NCBI GenBank assembly: GCA_934699095.1
Contig: CAKUVI010000011.1
Location: 1-18,674 of the forward strand
DNA length: 18,674 nucleotides
Source of the DNA: an uncultured Bacteroidales bacterium
GTDB lineage: Bacteria; Bacteroidota; Bacteroidia; Bacteroidales; WCHB1-69
Reading direction: 5' to 3'
Part shown: in pieces, positions 8,470 through 16,407 of the stretch
Layout: the number at the start of each line of letters is the position of its first letter
Numbering within the stretch: position 1 is the first letter of the stretch
Made by a program: the position numbers and the translations under genes
Notes under the pieces: model-generated
What the model saw: only the letters and a program-made list of their open reading frames with translations
What the model was told of the DNA's origin: nothing
Database searches by the model: none

Positions 8470-9564
8470 ATGAGAAAAATATTTTTTGCATCCTTGCTGG
8501 TGCTCGCTTCGGTTGTGGCATCCGCACAAGTTAAGGTCTCGCCGTTGTCAGAGGCCTCATCCAAAAATGTAAAAGGGCATTCGTTCGTGTACATGCTGCC
8601 AACAACCTCATTTAAGGTTACGGTGACTGAGATTATAATTACCGATCACAAGGGATATTTTTCCGATTATTCCGAAAGTCTGCTTGGACTGACGAATATC
8701 ATCCGGGAGAATAAGACCCATTATGAAATCGGGGCAGTAGAGTTGGAACCTGTGACCACCCCCGATGTCCTCAATGCTTTTGTGGTTTCATGTAAGAATC
8801 CGGCTTCACTTGACCAGCTTTTCACAAAAGAAGGCTACGATGTAACAGATCAATGCAGCAGGGTGTATGTGTCGCAAAAAGCTGAGCTACCGGATTTTTT
8901 CAAAAACTATGCAGATATTTCGTACACACAACAGCAGGAAGCTTTCGTTGACACCAAGATTATCGACGGGGTTGTGACGCAAGTGCCTGCAAATCACACA
9001 AAGACGGTCTCAAAAAGCTTCGAACAGAAAGCACGTCAGGCCGCCGATGCCATAATGAAGAGCCGCAACGACCAGTACATGCTCGTGGCCGGCGAACAGG
9101 AGACACCCTATTCTGGCGATGCAATAGCCAAAATGCTCTCTGAACTGAAAGCGTGGGAAAACAACTATATGAGCCTCTTTACCGGTGTAACACTCAGAGA
9201 CACTGTAAAATACGTTCTGTACATTACTCCTCAAACAGGAGCAGATGATATTGAGATGTTCTCTTTCTCCGAGAACAAAGGCTTGGTTGACGGACAGGTT
9301 AAAACCGACGCATATACTCTCAAACTTGCACCGTTGTACAACGCAAAAAGGATTTCAGAGGCTGTTGAAGACCTGAAATCTTCAACAGATCTGTCGTCAG
9401 AGCTCAGATACAAGAAAGCAACGCCAGTCAGGGTGCAGATGTATATAAACGGACGTGCCGCCTATGATTTCGGCGTGGTTGACATGTATCAGTTCTCCGA
9501 CATTATGTCAACACCAACGGCTGTGAAACCGCACGGCGTGGAGACTTTTGGCTTTGTGTATTAG
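8470..9564 (+). CDS. DUF4831 family exported protein
   Basis: The product has 364 residues. I chose the ATG at 8470 over a TTG at 8458 because it gives a clean signal peptide (residues 1-19, cleavage at ASA|Q). The rest matches my recall of DUF4831, a Bacteroidales family: an early F-V-Y-M-L-P-T-T segment, a central A-A-D-A-I-M-K-S-R helix, and a W-E-N-N-Y-M-S-L-F-T-G segment followed by D-T-V-K-Y. No catalytic motif, lipobox or T9SS sorting domain is visible, so it is probably periplasmic or loosely attached to the outer membrane. The function is unknown. It begins 12 bases after the peptidase stop, which suggests co-transcription. Confidence 0.8.
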   Translation: MRKIFFASLLVLASVVASAQVKVSPLSEASSKNVKGHSFVYMLPTTSFKVTVTEIIITDHKGYFSDYSESLLGLTNIIRENKTHYEIGAVELEPVTTPDVLNAFVVSCKNPASLDQLFTKEGYDVTDQCSRVYVSQKAELPDFFKNYADISYTQQQEAFVDTKIIDGVVTQVPANHTKTVSKSFEQKARQAADAIMKSRNDQYMLVAGEQETPYSGDAIAKMLSELKAWENNYMSLFTGVTLRDTVKYVLYITPQTGADDIEMFSFSENKGLVDGQVKTDAYTLKLAPLYNAKRISEAVEDLKSSTDLSSELRYKKATPVRVQMYINGRAAYDFGVVDMYQFSDIMSTPTAVKPHGVETFGFVY

Positions 9565-9581
9565 AAAGTTGAATTTCAGTT

Positions 9582-10067
9582 ATGAAAAAGATTTTCATTG
9601 TGCTTTTATGTGCTATGTGCTTTGTGTCGTGTAATAGTCTTCAAACCAAGCGCTTGCAAAGAAAGATGGTGCCGTTGGCCAAGCAGTTTCTGAAAGACGA
9701 CGGGGTGAAAGACTATAAGGCTTTGAAGATAGACTGCGTTGACACGATCACTGAAGCCTCGTATGCGAAACTGACATCGGAGTTGCTTGCAGGTATGGAG
9801 GACGCTTACAGCAACATGGCATATAGCAGCGAGGGTAATGCTGAGGTTATCTCGTTGTATTTGAGAGATATAGAAAGAACAAAAGCCGATATGGACGACC
9901 TTTTGGAGAGCGGTGATCTGCAGACAGAAGGAGTTCTTTTATACATGGTGACTGCAAGTTATGAGGACGCCAACGGAAAGCAGAACTTCTTTTTCTTGGT
10001 AAATCCAGACAAGAAGACGCTTCATACGTTGGATCCATTTGGTAACAATCTTTTATACGAAGAATAG
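9582..10067 (+). CDS. Small lipoprotein of unknown function
   Basis: The product has 161 residues. Residues 1-17 form a short lipoprotein signal with a lipobox-like F-V-S-C, so Cys17 would be lipidated. The mature part is mixed and fairly charged, with a predicted helical middle (~60-110) and a C-terminal segment rich in beta residues (L-L-Y-M-V-T-A-S-Y, then F-F-F-L-V-N-P). I do not recognise a family. It lies 17 bases after the DUF4831 gene and 10 bases before the Gre-like gene, so it is probably part of the same transcript. The coding call is firm because of the lipobox, the spacing and the sustained frame; the function is open. Confidence 0.75.
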   Translation: MKKIFIVLLCAMCFVSCNSLQTKRLQRKMVPLAKQFLKDDGVKDYKALKIDCVDTITEASYAKLTSELLAGMEDAYSNMAYSSEGNAEVISLYLRDIERTKADMDDLLESGDLQTEGVLLYMVTASYEDANGKQNFFFLVNPDKKTLHTLDPFGNNLLYEE

Positions 10068-10077
10068 CAATAATTCT

Positions 10078-10575
10078 ATGAGCAGAGGGTTTGTAAAAGA
10101 GGGTGATCAGGAGGATGTTCCTTTGGTGACGGCGCGGGCCTTTCTGCCGCCGGGCGTCGAGAATTTTGTCACTCCCGAGGGCTTCCAGGAACTTAACGAG
10201 GAACGCGACCAGATTCTTGAGGAGAGAAAGCAATACGAAGGCGTTGACAATGCCGACGCACGCGTCAACAACAACTATCTGACGGCCAAGTTAAAACAGT
10301 TGGACGAGCGTATCCGCACGGCGAGAGTCACCCGTTTTGATCCTGCAAAGCATAATGAAGTTGCTTTCGGGGCTACGGTCAAGTTCAAGAACCTCAAGAC
10401 AGGCGCTATTGCGCAGTATCGTATTGTAGGCGTTGACGAGGCTGCTATCATGAAAGGGAAAATCTCTTTCCTATCGCCATTATGCAAAGCCCTCCTGAAC
10501 AAAAAAGTAGGCGAAATCACCAATTTTTCTACTCCACAAGGTATGATGGAGATCAAGATCCTTGAAATTTCGTAG
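10078..10575 (+). CDS. GreA/GreB-family transcription factor with shortened coiled-coil finger
   Basis: The product has 165 residues from the ATG at 10078, which follows the upstream stop by 10 bases; an in-frame start at 10039 would overlap the lipoprotein gene and is unlikely. The N-terminal M-S-R-G-F-V-K-E segment is one I associate with Bacteroidota Gre-like proteins. Residues ~33-85 form the coiled-coil finger and ~95-165 the FKBP-like domain that docks on RNA polymerase (F-G-A-T-V, then Y-R-I-V-G-V-D-E-A). Aligned by eye to E. coli GreA, the finger is about 15 residues shorter. The tip G-D41-L-K-E44-N is replaced by A-D-A-R-V-N, which keeps the Asp but loses the Glu. Gre factors reactivate backtracked RNA polymerase by transcript cleavage; this protein may instead act without cleavage, as Rnk does. 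Two TAG stops occur in tandem at its end. Confidence 0.82.
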   Translation: MSRGFVKEGDQEDVPLVTARAFLPPGVENFVTPEGFQELNEERDQILEERKQYEGVDNADARVNNNYLTAKLKQLDERIRTARVTRFDPAKHNEVAFGATVKFKNLKTGAIAQYRIVGVDEAAIMKGKISFLSPLCKALLNKKVGEITNFSTPQGMMEIKILEIS

Positions 10576-10722
10576 TAGTATTATTAATCTATCAATTTAA
10601 TTGCAGAATTTCATTCCTGTCCGTTTTTTTTTCATTGGTGGTGTTGTGAAAATAGTTGGATAGACATAAACTTACATCTTTACCTGACAGGGATTGCACA
10701 AATTTCATGCCGGTATTAATTG

Positions 10723-10754
10723 TTGCGTTTATTGGCATAATTTTTGTATTTTTG
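10723..10754 (+). promoter_or_regulatory. Promoter upstream of clpC
   Basis: TATTTTTG at 10747-10754 matches the -7 consensus TAnnTTTG; TTG at 10723-10725 is a possible -33 element (spacer 21, at the long end). The rest of the 210-base spacer from 10576 is A/T-rich and contains no obvious terminator or CtsR-like operator. The leader to the ATG is ~25 bases. Confidence 0.55.
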
Positions 10755-10785
10755 CATTTTGTTTCGCAAAACCATTAAATAATAT

Positions 10786-13338
10786 ATGAATATAAAATAC
10801 TCGGAAGAAATGAGCTACATTTTGGCAGAATCCAATGCTTTGGCCAAAGTGTACAATTCCCAACAAATTGGAGTAGAACATTTTATGGTCTGCCTGCTCC
10901 GTTATCCAGGAGAAAGTGTGACCCGAAATATTTTAAACATTTTCCAGATTGATCTTGACGCTCTCAGAACACGGATCGAGCAGCTGTTGGAACTGCCTGA
11001 CAGCAAGTCTGACCAGCAGACTGACAAGATACCGTTAAGTGTTCAGGCCCAAGGACAACTCAATTTGTCGTATCTTTTTTCAAAACAATACAGAAGCGAG
11101 ATGGTGGAAGCATACCATCTTATGCTTGCTATTCTTAAGCCAGCCCAGAACGATTCTGCAAATCCTGTCAAGATGATGCTTCAGAAAGCAGGCATCACGT
11201 TTGAATCTTTCGAGGATGAACTGAACAGGGAACTCAATGTTGAGACTACGGCAGCGTCATGGCTTGGAAGAGAAGACGAGGATGAAGATGAGGACAGCCG
11301 CATGCCTGTGAGGTCTGACAAGAAAGGTTCCAAGAATGCAACTCCGATGTTAGACAGTTTTGGCAAGGACCTGACGAAAATGGCTGCGGAGGGCAGGATA
11401 GACCCGTTGGTGGGCCGCACAAAGGAACTTGAGCGTATCGCTCAGATTCTCTGCCGCCGCAAAAAGAACAATCCGGTGCTGATAGGCGAGCCGGGCGTGG
11501 GAAAGTCGGCATTGGCTGAAGGTCTCGCCGCTCAGATTGTGTCAGGTCATGTTTCAAGGACATTGCTCCATAAGCGCATTGTCAGTCTCGACATGGCCGG
11601 ACTGGTGGCCGGTACCAAATACCGCGGACAGTTTGAGGAACGTGTCAAGGCGATTCTTGAAGAATTGGAGAAAAACACAGACGTCATCCTTTTCATCGAT
11701 GAGCTGCACACTATGGTAGGGGCTGGCAATTCGCAGGGTGGCATGGATGCCTCCAACCTATTCAAGCCTGCACTTGCACGCGGTGAACTCCAATGTATCG
11801 GCGCCACCACGTTAGATGAATATCGTGAGTTCATTGAAAAAGACGGCGCTTTAGAACGCCGTTTCCAGAAAATCATCCTCGAACCCGCAACCCCTGAAGA
11901 GACCCTTGACATCTTGACCAATATTAAAGACAAGTATGAAGACCATCATGCTGTTCGCTATAGCGATGAGGCAATCAAAGCGTGCGTCACTATGTCGAAC
12001 CGCTATATCTCTGACCGTTGTCTTCCCGACAAGGCTATAGATGTAATGGACGAGGCTGGAGCGCGTCTTCATATAAGGACTATCAACGTTCCTACAGAAC
12101 TGACTGATATTGAGGCCACTATCGAGGCTCAGGAAAAACTCAAGGTGGAAGCCATCAAGTCTCAGCAATATGATGAGGCGGCTCGCTTGCGCGACCAGAT
12201 CAAAGAGCTCGAGGAACAGAAGGCCGTAGTACAGCAGATGTGGGACAAACATGTTGACGAAAATCGTCCGTTAGTGACTGAAGACACTGTGGCTGAGGTA
12301 ATTGCAATGATGACCGGTGTGCCAGTGCAACGTATAGCGAAGAATGAGAGCGAGCGTCTTTTGCACATGGCTGAAGAGTTGCAGGGAGTAGTGATCGGGC
12401 AGGATGAGGCCCTCACAAAGATAGCCAAGGCCATTCGCAGGAACCGCGCCGGACTGAAAGACCCGAACAAGCCTATTGGAACGTTCGTGTTCATGGGGCC
12501 AACGGGCGTGGGCAAGACCTATCTTGCGAAAGTGCTCGCCGAATACCTTTTCTCGTCTCAAGATGCCATAATCAGAATCGATATGAGCGAGTACATGGAG
12601 AAACACACTGTGTCGCGTCTTATCGGCGCGCCTCCGGGATATGTGGGCTACGGTGAAGGTGGTCAGCTGACCGAAAAGGTACGCCGCAAACCTTACTCCA
12701 TAGTCCTTCTCGATGAAATTGAAAAAGCCCATCCCGACATCTATAACGTTCTTCTTCAGGTGTTTGACGAGGGGTGCCTCACCGATGGCAACGGTCGTAA
12801 GGTTGATTTCAAGAATACAATTATCATCATGACCTCAAATGTTGGTGCACGTGAACTGAAAGACGCAGGTGCAGGCCTGGGCTTCAGCACCGACAACACC
12901 AAGGCTGATGAACAGAAACGTGCCCATAGCATCCTCGACAAAGCCCTGAAGGCTACCTTCTCACCTGAATTCCTTAACAGAATTGACGATATCATCTATT
13001 TCAATAATCTCGATAAAGAAGATATCGCCAAGATTATCAACGTGGAACTCAAAAAAGTGCTTGAACGTGTAAAGGAACTTAACCTTGAGGTCACTTTCTC
13101 TGAAAAGGCCAAGGACTTCCTCGTAGAGAACGGCTGGGATGCCAACTACGGTGCCCGTCCTCTCAAACGTACAATCCAAAAATATGTGGAAGATCTCCTC
13201 GCTGAAGAGATTCTGAATGCCAATATTATGGCAGGCGACTCCATAACTCTCGACTATGACGACCTGAAAGAAGAGATGTTCGTGACAAAGATGAATGCTT
13301 TGGAAGAAAAGTCCGAACCAGTTCCTGAACTTTCATAA
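10786..13338 (+). CDS. clpC: ClpC-type AAA+ ATPase subunit of the Clp protease
   Basis: The product has 850 residues, normal for ClpC. The order is: Clp N-domain repeats (~1-145); an acidic linker (D/E run at ~161-169); a first AAA+ domain with Walker A GEPGVGKS at 234-241 and Walker B F-I-D-E around 303-306; a short middle region with a UVR-like helix (~449-478); and a second AAA+ domain with Walker A GPTGVGKT at 571-578 and Walker B L-L-D-E at 641-644. The LGF at 698-700 fits the loop that docks on ClpP, so it should unfold proteins and feed them to ClpP in the cytoplasm. The short middle region and LGF loop argue for ClpC over ClpB, and the UVR helix argues against ClpA. gmk follows 11 bases later. 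Confidence 0.93.
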   Translation: MNIKYSEEMSYILAESNALAKVYNSQQIGVEHFMVCLLRYPGESVTRNILNIFQIDLDALRTRIEQLLELPDSKSDQQTDKIPLSVQAQGQLNLSYLFSKQYRSEMVEAYHLMLAILKPAQNDSANPVKMMLQKAGITFESFEDELNRELNVETTAASWLGREDEDEDEDSRMPVRSDKKGSKNATPMLDSFGKDLTKMAAEGRIDPLVGRTKELERIAQILCRRKKNNPVLIGEPGVGKSALAEGLAAQIVSGHVSRTLLHKRIVSLDMAGLVAGTKYRGQFEERVKAILEELEKNTDVILFIDELHTMVGAGNSQGGMDASNLFKPALARGELQCIGATTLDEYREFIEKDGALERRFQKIILEPATPEETLDILTNIKDKYEDHHAVRYSDEAIKACVTMSNRYISDRCLPDKAIDVMDEAGARLHIRTINVPTELTDIEATIEAQEKLKVEAIKSQQYDEAARLRDQIKELEEQKAVVQQMWDKHVDENRPLVTEDTVAEVIAMMTGVPVQRIAKNESERLLHMAEELQGVVIGQDEALTKIAKAIRRNRAGLKDPNKPIGTFVFMGPTGVGKTYLAKVLAEYLFSSQDAIIRIDMSEYMEKHTVSRLIGAPPGYVGYGEGGQLTEKVRRKPYSIVLLDEIEKAHPDIYNVLLQVFDEGCLTDGNGRKVDFKNTIIIMTSNVGARELKDAGAGLGFSTDNTKADEQKRAHSILDKALKATFSPEFLNRIDDIIYFNNLDKEDIAKIINVELKKVLERVKELNLEVTFSEKAKDFLVENGWDANYGARPLKRTIQKYVEDLLAEEILNANIMAGDSITLDYDDLKEEMFVTKMNALEEKSEPVPELS

Positions 13339-13349
13339 ATAATGATACT

Positions 13350-13919
13350 ATGAGCGGTAAAGTAATTGTGGTTTCGGCCCCTTCCGGCGCGGGGAAAACA
13401 TCCATTGTGAGACATATCCTGGACTATCTTCCAGAACTCTCTTTCTCAACCTCCGCCACTACACGCGCCATGCGCGATGGGGAAGTTAACGGGAAAGACT
13501 ATCATTTCATGTCTGTAGATGATTTCAAAAAAGAGATTTCCAATGATAACTTCCTTGAGTGGGAGGAGGTTTACGACAACCAGTTCTATGGAACTCTCAA
13601 AAGCGAGATCGAGAGGATTTGGAACGAGGGCAAGACAGTCATCTTTGATGTGGATGTTAAGGGAGGGATGAATATCAAGAACTATTTTGGCGACAACGCT
13701 CTCTCAATATTCATTGAACCGCCTACAATTGAGGAACTGGAGCGCAGATTGCGCAACCGCGGCACCGAAAACAACGAATCTCTCAAGAAACGCGTTCAAA
13801 AGGCCGAATACGAACTCTCTTTTGCGCCTAAGTTTGACAAAGTGGTGCTCAACGACGATCTTGACAAGGCACGTCAGGAGGTGATTGACGCAGTTCGCTG
13901 TTTCCTCAATGAAAAATAG
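13350..13919 (+). CDS. gmk: Guanylate kinase
   Basis: The product has 189 residues, the usual length. It phosphorylates GMP (and dGMP) to GDP with ATP, an essential step in nucleotide supply. The P-loop APSGAGKT lies at 10-17. The GMP-binding segment follows, with S-A-T-T-R, D-Y-H-F, F-L-E-W and Y-G-T. The D-V-D-V-K-G-G segment near 90-100 and the lid R-L-R-N-R-G-T-E are also typical. It begins 11 bases after clpC and its last 11 bases overlap the next gene, which suggests one transcript and translational coupling. Confidence 0.96.
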   Translation: MSGKVIVVSAPSGAGKTSIVRHILDYLPELSFSTSATTRAMRDGEVNGKDYHFMSVDDFKKEISNDNFLEWEEVYDNQFYGTLKSEIERIWNEGKTVIFDVDVKGGMNIKNYFGDNALSIFIEPPTIEELERRLRNRGTENNESLKKRVQKAEYELSFAPKFDKVVLNDDLDKARQEVIDAVRCFLNEK

Positions 13920-15054
13920 CGGCAGTAATATACGGAATGTTGCTGTGGTGGGTGCCGGTGCGTCTGGACTCCTCACAGCACGTCTGCTTTCTGAAAATCC
14001 CGACATACATGTGTCTGTTTTTGAGAAACGCAGACAGATAGCCAATAAACTGCGTGCTTCCGGCGGCGGTAGAGCTAATATCTTCAATGAAAATGTTCGT
14101 CCGGAAGATTATAACAACCAGGTTTTCATAGAAAAACTTCTCAAAAATGTCTCTCCCGGAGACCTTAAAGAACAATTTCTCAAACTCGGTCTCCTGACCA
14201 TGGCTGATGACGAAAATCGGGTTTATCCGATTACACAAGTTGCACAGACAGTTGTGGATGTGATTTCTGATTTTGAAAATGACAATGTTTCATTATACAC
14301 TGAGTCACCGATTCAATGTGTTGAATATGTTGATGGTAAATGGACAGTTGATGGTCATAAGCAGAAATTCGATGCGCTCGTGCTCTCTACCGGCTCCCCT
14401 GCCAATGCCGTGCAAGCCCAGCAAATCGGTTATAATGGCTATTTACAGTCGTTGGGATTGAAAACTCGCCGTTTTCAACCTTCGTTGGTGGGTTTTGTCT
14501 TGTCATCCTATCCGAAAAGACTTTCGGGCTGCAGAACAAAGGCAATAGTTTCCCTCTATCAAGACAATCGCTTGATACATAAAGAGAAAGGTGAAGTGAT
14601 ATTCAAGGATGACGGAGTCTCGGGAATTGTTGTCATGAACGCATCCTCATTCTATAGGCGGCTTCAGAATCATAATAATTGCAGAATAGAATTCAACCTT
14701 ACCTATTGGGATGAACACTTCCAGGTAAAGGATTATTTGAGAAGATATGGTTCTCTTCAAGGTTTGCTGCATCCGAAACTTTCAGAATTTTACAACACTG
14801 AACCATTTGATATACAGCATTTTTCGTTTGGAATTTTGGATACGTATCCGATAGAGTCAGCGCAGGTGTGCTCCGGAGGTGTCGATTTGTCCGAGATTAA
14901 CGATGATTTTTCAGTGAAAAAATACAGAAATCTGTATGTTACTGGCGAAATGCTCGATATAGACGGTTTGTGCGGCGGCTACAACCTTTTCTTTGCCTTC
15001 GCCTCGGCCATGGTTGTTGCCCGCAGTCTTTCTAAAAAGCTTAATTGCGAATAA
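13909..15054 (+). CDS. HI0933-family NAD(P)/FAD-dependent oxidoreductase
   Basis: The product has 381 residues from the ATG at 13909; the frame is open further upstream, but that would lie deeper inside gmk. The FAD-binding fold begins V-V-G-A-G-A-S-G-L (GAGASG at 15-20) and is followed by S-G-G-G-R-A-N at 51-57, the equivalent of the family's G-G-G-R-C-N motif with Ala in place of Cys. The C-terminal signature T-G-E-x-L-D-x-D-G and G-G-Y-N spans 345-359, where the second part of the flavin site forms. Substrate and physiological role are unknown for most members. The start overlaps the gmk stop by 11 bases (ATGA-type coupling by -1 shift). The 3' end overlaps the convergent anti-sigma-like gene by 14 bases. 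Confidence 0.88.
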   Translation: MKNSGSNIRNVAVVGAGASGLLTARLLSENPDIHVSVFEKRRQIANKLRASGGGRANIFNENVRPEDYNNQVFIEKLLKNVSPGDLKEQFLKLGLLTMADDENRVYPITQVAQTVVDVISDFENDNVSLYTESPIQCVEYVDGKWTVDGHKQKFDALVLSTGSPANAVQAQQIGYNGYLQSLGLKTRRFQPSLVGFVLSSYPKRLSGCRTKAIVSLYQDNRLIHKEKGEVIFKDDGVSGIVVMNASSFYRRLQNHNNCRIEFNLTYWDEHFQVKDYLRRYGSLQGLLHPKLSEFYNTEPFDIQHFSFGILDTYPIESAQVCSGGVDLSEINDDFSVKKYRNLYVTGEMLDIDGLCGGYNLFFAFASAMVVARSLSKKLNCE

Positions 15055-15823
15055 TTCTGACTTTCCCTGAGGCAATGTTCTCGATTCCGTTGAATGAGAA
15101 AGTGAGCTCATAATAGTACAGCCCGTCAGGCAGATTGCTGCCGTCCCAGTTGTTTTTGTAATTCCCGCTATGATACACTGTCTTTCCGTTTCTGTCGCGC
15201 ACCACGAGACTTCCATGGTCGTAGTTTTCAAGACCTTCAACCACGAAGCAGTCGTTGACGTTGTCGCCGTTTGGAGTGAACAGGTTTGGTATCTGAAGCC
15301 TTATTGGCGGTGCGTATGTCAATTCCTCGCCGGATTTGTTTTTCAATACCGGGTCGCTCTGTAGCTGGCGTGCCAAAGTTGAGTTTGCCGGCAATACAAT
15401 CTGTTCGGAATTTGTTTTTCTGTCGATCTTTGCTTTTGTGTCAGATTCTTCTGCTTTTGATGAATCTTTTTTGGCTGAAATCTCTTTTCCGATGGTCTTG
15501 TCTGCTGCAGCTATTTTAGGTTCCGTGTATGTCGCGGCAGTGTTTTCGGCTGCGACAGGTGCGGTTTCGGTTCTTGGTTCTTCGATTGAGGTTTCGTTTT
15601 TCACCAATTCTTCAGATGCGGGTTTGCTTTTCAAAGCGAAAAGCATGATGCCGCTGACAAGAAGTGCACTTATGGCTGCCACTGATGACCAGATTATGAC
15701 ACGTCTGTTGCGAAAACCTCTGGGTGCGCTTTGAACTGTGTCTAATTCCGATGCGATTCTGTCCCACACTCTGCTGTCGGGACTCTTCTCGTACTCGTCC
15801 AATATTGTTTTTATATCTTTCAT
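15041..15823 (-). CDS. Anti-sigma-like single-pass membrane protein with periplasmic CHU_C (T9SS type B) domain
   Basis: The product has 260 residues. Residues 1-41 are a charged, soluble N-terminus with S-R-V-W-D-R-I-A-S-E-L around 17-27, a pattern often seen in Bacteroidota anti-sigma-like proteins. Residues 42-64 form one membrane helix preceded by R-N-R-R, so by the positive-inside rule the N-terminus is cytoplasmic. Residues ~65-170 are a linker rich in Ala, Glu, Lys, Ser and Thr. Residues ~179-260 form a complete CHU_C domain (PNLFTPNGDNVND, R-D-R-N-G-K-T-V-Y-H, W-D-G-S-N-L-P-D-G, ending V-R-I-I-R-N), closely resembling the ends of the two T9SS cargos in this window. No cleavable signal peptide is evident, so the CHU_C domain is probably displayed in the periplasm while anchored to the inner membrane. 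It starts 9 bases after the ECF sigma gene and likely controls that factor. An alternative is an unusual T9SS cargo with a long N-terminal signal-anchor. Confidence 0.8.
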   Translation of the reverse strand: MKDIKTILDEYEKSPDSRVWDRIASELDTVQSAPRGFRNRRVIIWSSVAAISALLVSGIMLFALKSKPASEELVKNETSIEEPRTETAPVAAENTAATYTEPKIAAADKTIGKEISAKKDSSKAEESDTKAKIDRKTNSEQIVLPANSTLARQLQSDPVLKNKSGEELTYAPPIRLQIPNLFTPNGDNVNDCFVVEGLENYDHGSLVVRDRNGKTVYHSGNYKNNWDGSNLPDGLYYYELTFSFNGIENIASGKVRIIRN

Positions 15824-15832
15824 TTCAAATTA

Positions 15833-16369
15833 TTATTCGTTCTTGAGCTGATCAGTCAGCCATTTTTTACCACGGAGGAAATATACCCGCACCGTGTTTT
15901 CGTTCTTGCCGAGTTCATCGGCTATCTCCTTGAAGCTGTACTCCTCCATGATTCTGAGATTGAAGATGACGCGCCATTCTTCAGGCATCTGCTCCATTAT
16001 TTTCAGTATGTTCTCAGCCTCCAACTTCGTGTACACTTTTGTGTCATCGTAAACCAGCTCCCCGAGAAAATTTTCCTCAAAAGGCTGGTTGCTGTAGTGT
16101 TTCTTGTTTTTTCTGAAGTAATTTATTGCTGTCTTAAGCATGACAGACTTCATCCAATGTTGCAAAGAACTGTCGCCGCGGTACGTCGGCAGGCTGTTGA
16201 AGATGCTGACAAAGCCGTCCGCCAAGATATCTTCGGCATCTGTTTCACTGTTGGCATATCGTCTGCAAACGGCGAACAATGCCGGTGAAAACTTTTCGTA
16301 CAGTCTCTTTTGGCATCTTCTGTCGTTTTTCAGACAGCCGGCTAATAATTCATCAACATCGTCAGACAC
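15833..16369 (-). CDS. ECF-family RNA polymerase sigma factor
   Basis: The product has 178 residues. It starts with GTG at 16369; no better in-frame ATG is found close by. Sigma region 2 covers ~21-90, with D-A-E-D-I-L-A-D-G-F at 44-53 (the -10 recognition and core-binding part). Region 4 covers ~120-172, with the helix-turn-helix S-F-K-E-I-A-D-E-L-G and N-T-V-R-V-Y-F-L-R-G. Regions 1 and 3 are absent, as expected for ECF factors. It should direct RNA polymerase to a specific regulon, held in check by the adjacent membrane protein. It lies 38 bases after the DUF4837 gene with no -7 box in between, so the three genes are probably one transcript. In Porphyromonas gingivalis an ECF factor (SigP) with PorX/PorY controls T9SS genes; this protein may be analogous, though orthology cannot be judged here. 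Confidence 0.93.
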   Translation of the reverse strand: MSDDVDELLAGCLKNDRRCQKRLYEKFSPALFAVCRRYANSETDAEDILADGFVSIFNSLPTYRGDSSLQHWMKSVMLKTAINYFRKNKKHYSNQPFEENFLGELVYDDTKVYTKLEAENILKIMEQMPEEWRVIFNLRIMEEYSFKEIADELGKNENTVRVYFLRGKKWLTDQLKNE

Positions 16370-16407
16370 AACAATAGAGTCGTAGGTTGTGAATTTTTTG
16401 TTACAAT

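Noticed and set aside
10039..10077. Longer N-terminus for the Gre-like protein from 10039
   Set aside because: It overlaps the lipoprotein gene by 29 bases, whereas the ATG at 10078 gives the M-S-R-G-F-V-K-E start I associate with this family.
11547..12732. Several open frames of 117-153 codons on the minus strand
   Set aside because: All are antisense to conserved AAA+ domains of clpC and show no independent features.
10786..13338. ClpB disaggregase as identity of the AAA+ gene
   Set aside because: The long ClpB middle coiled coil is absent and an LGF ClpP-docking loop is present in the second AAA+ domain.
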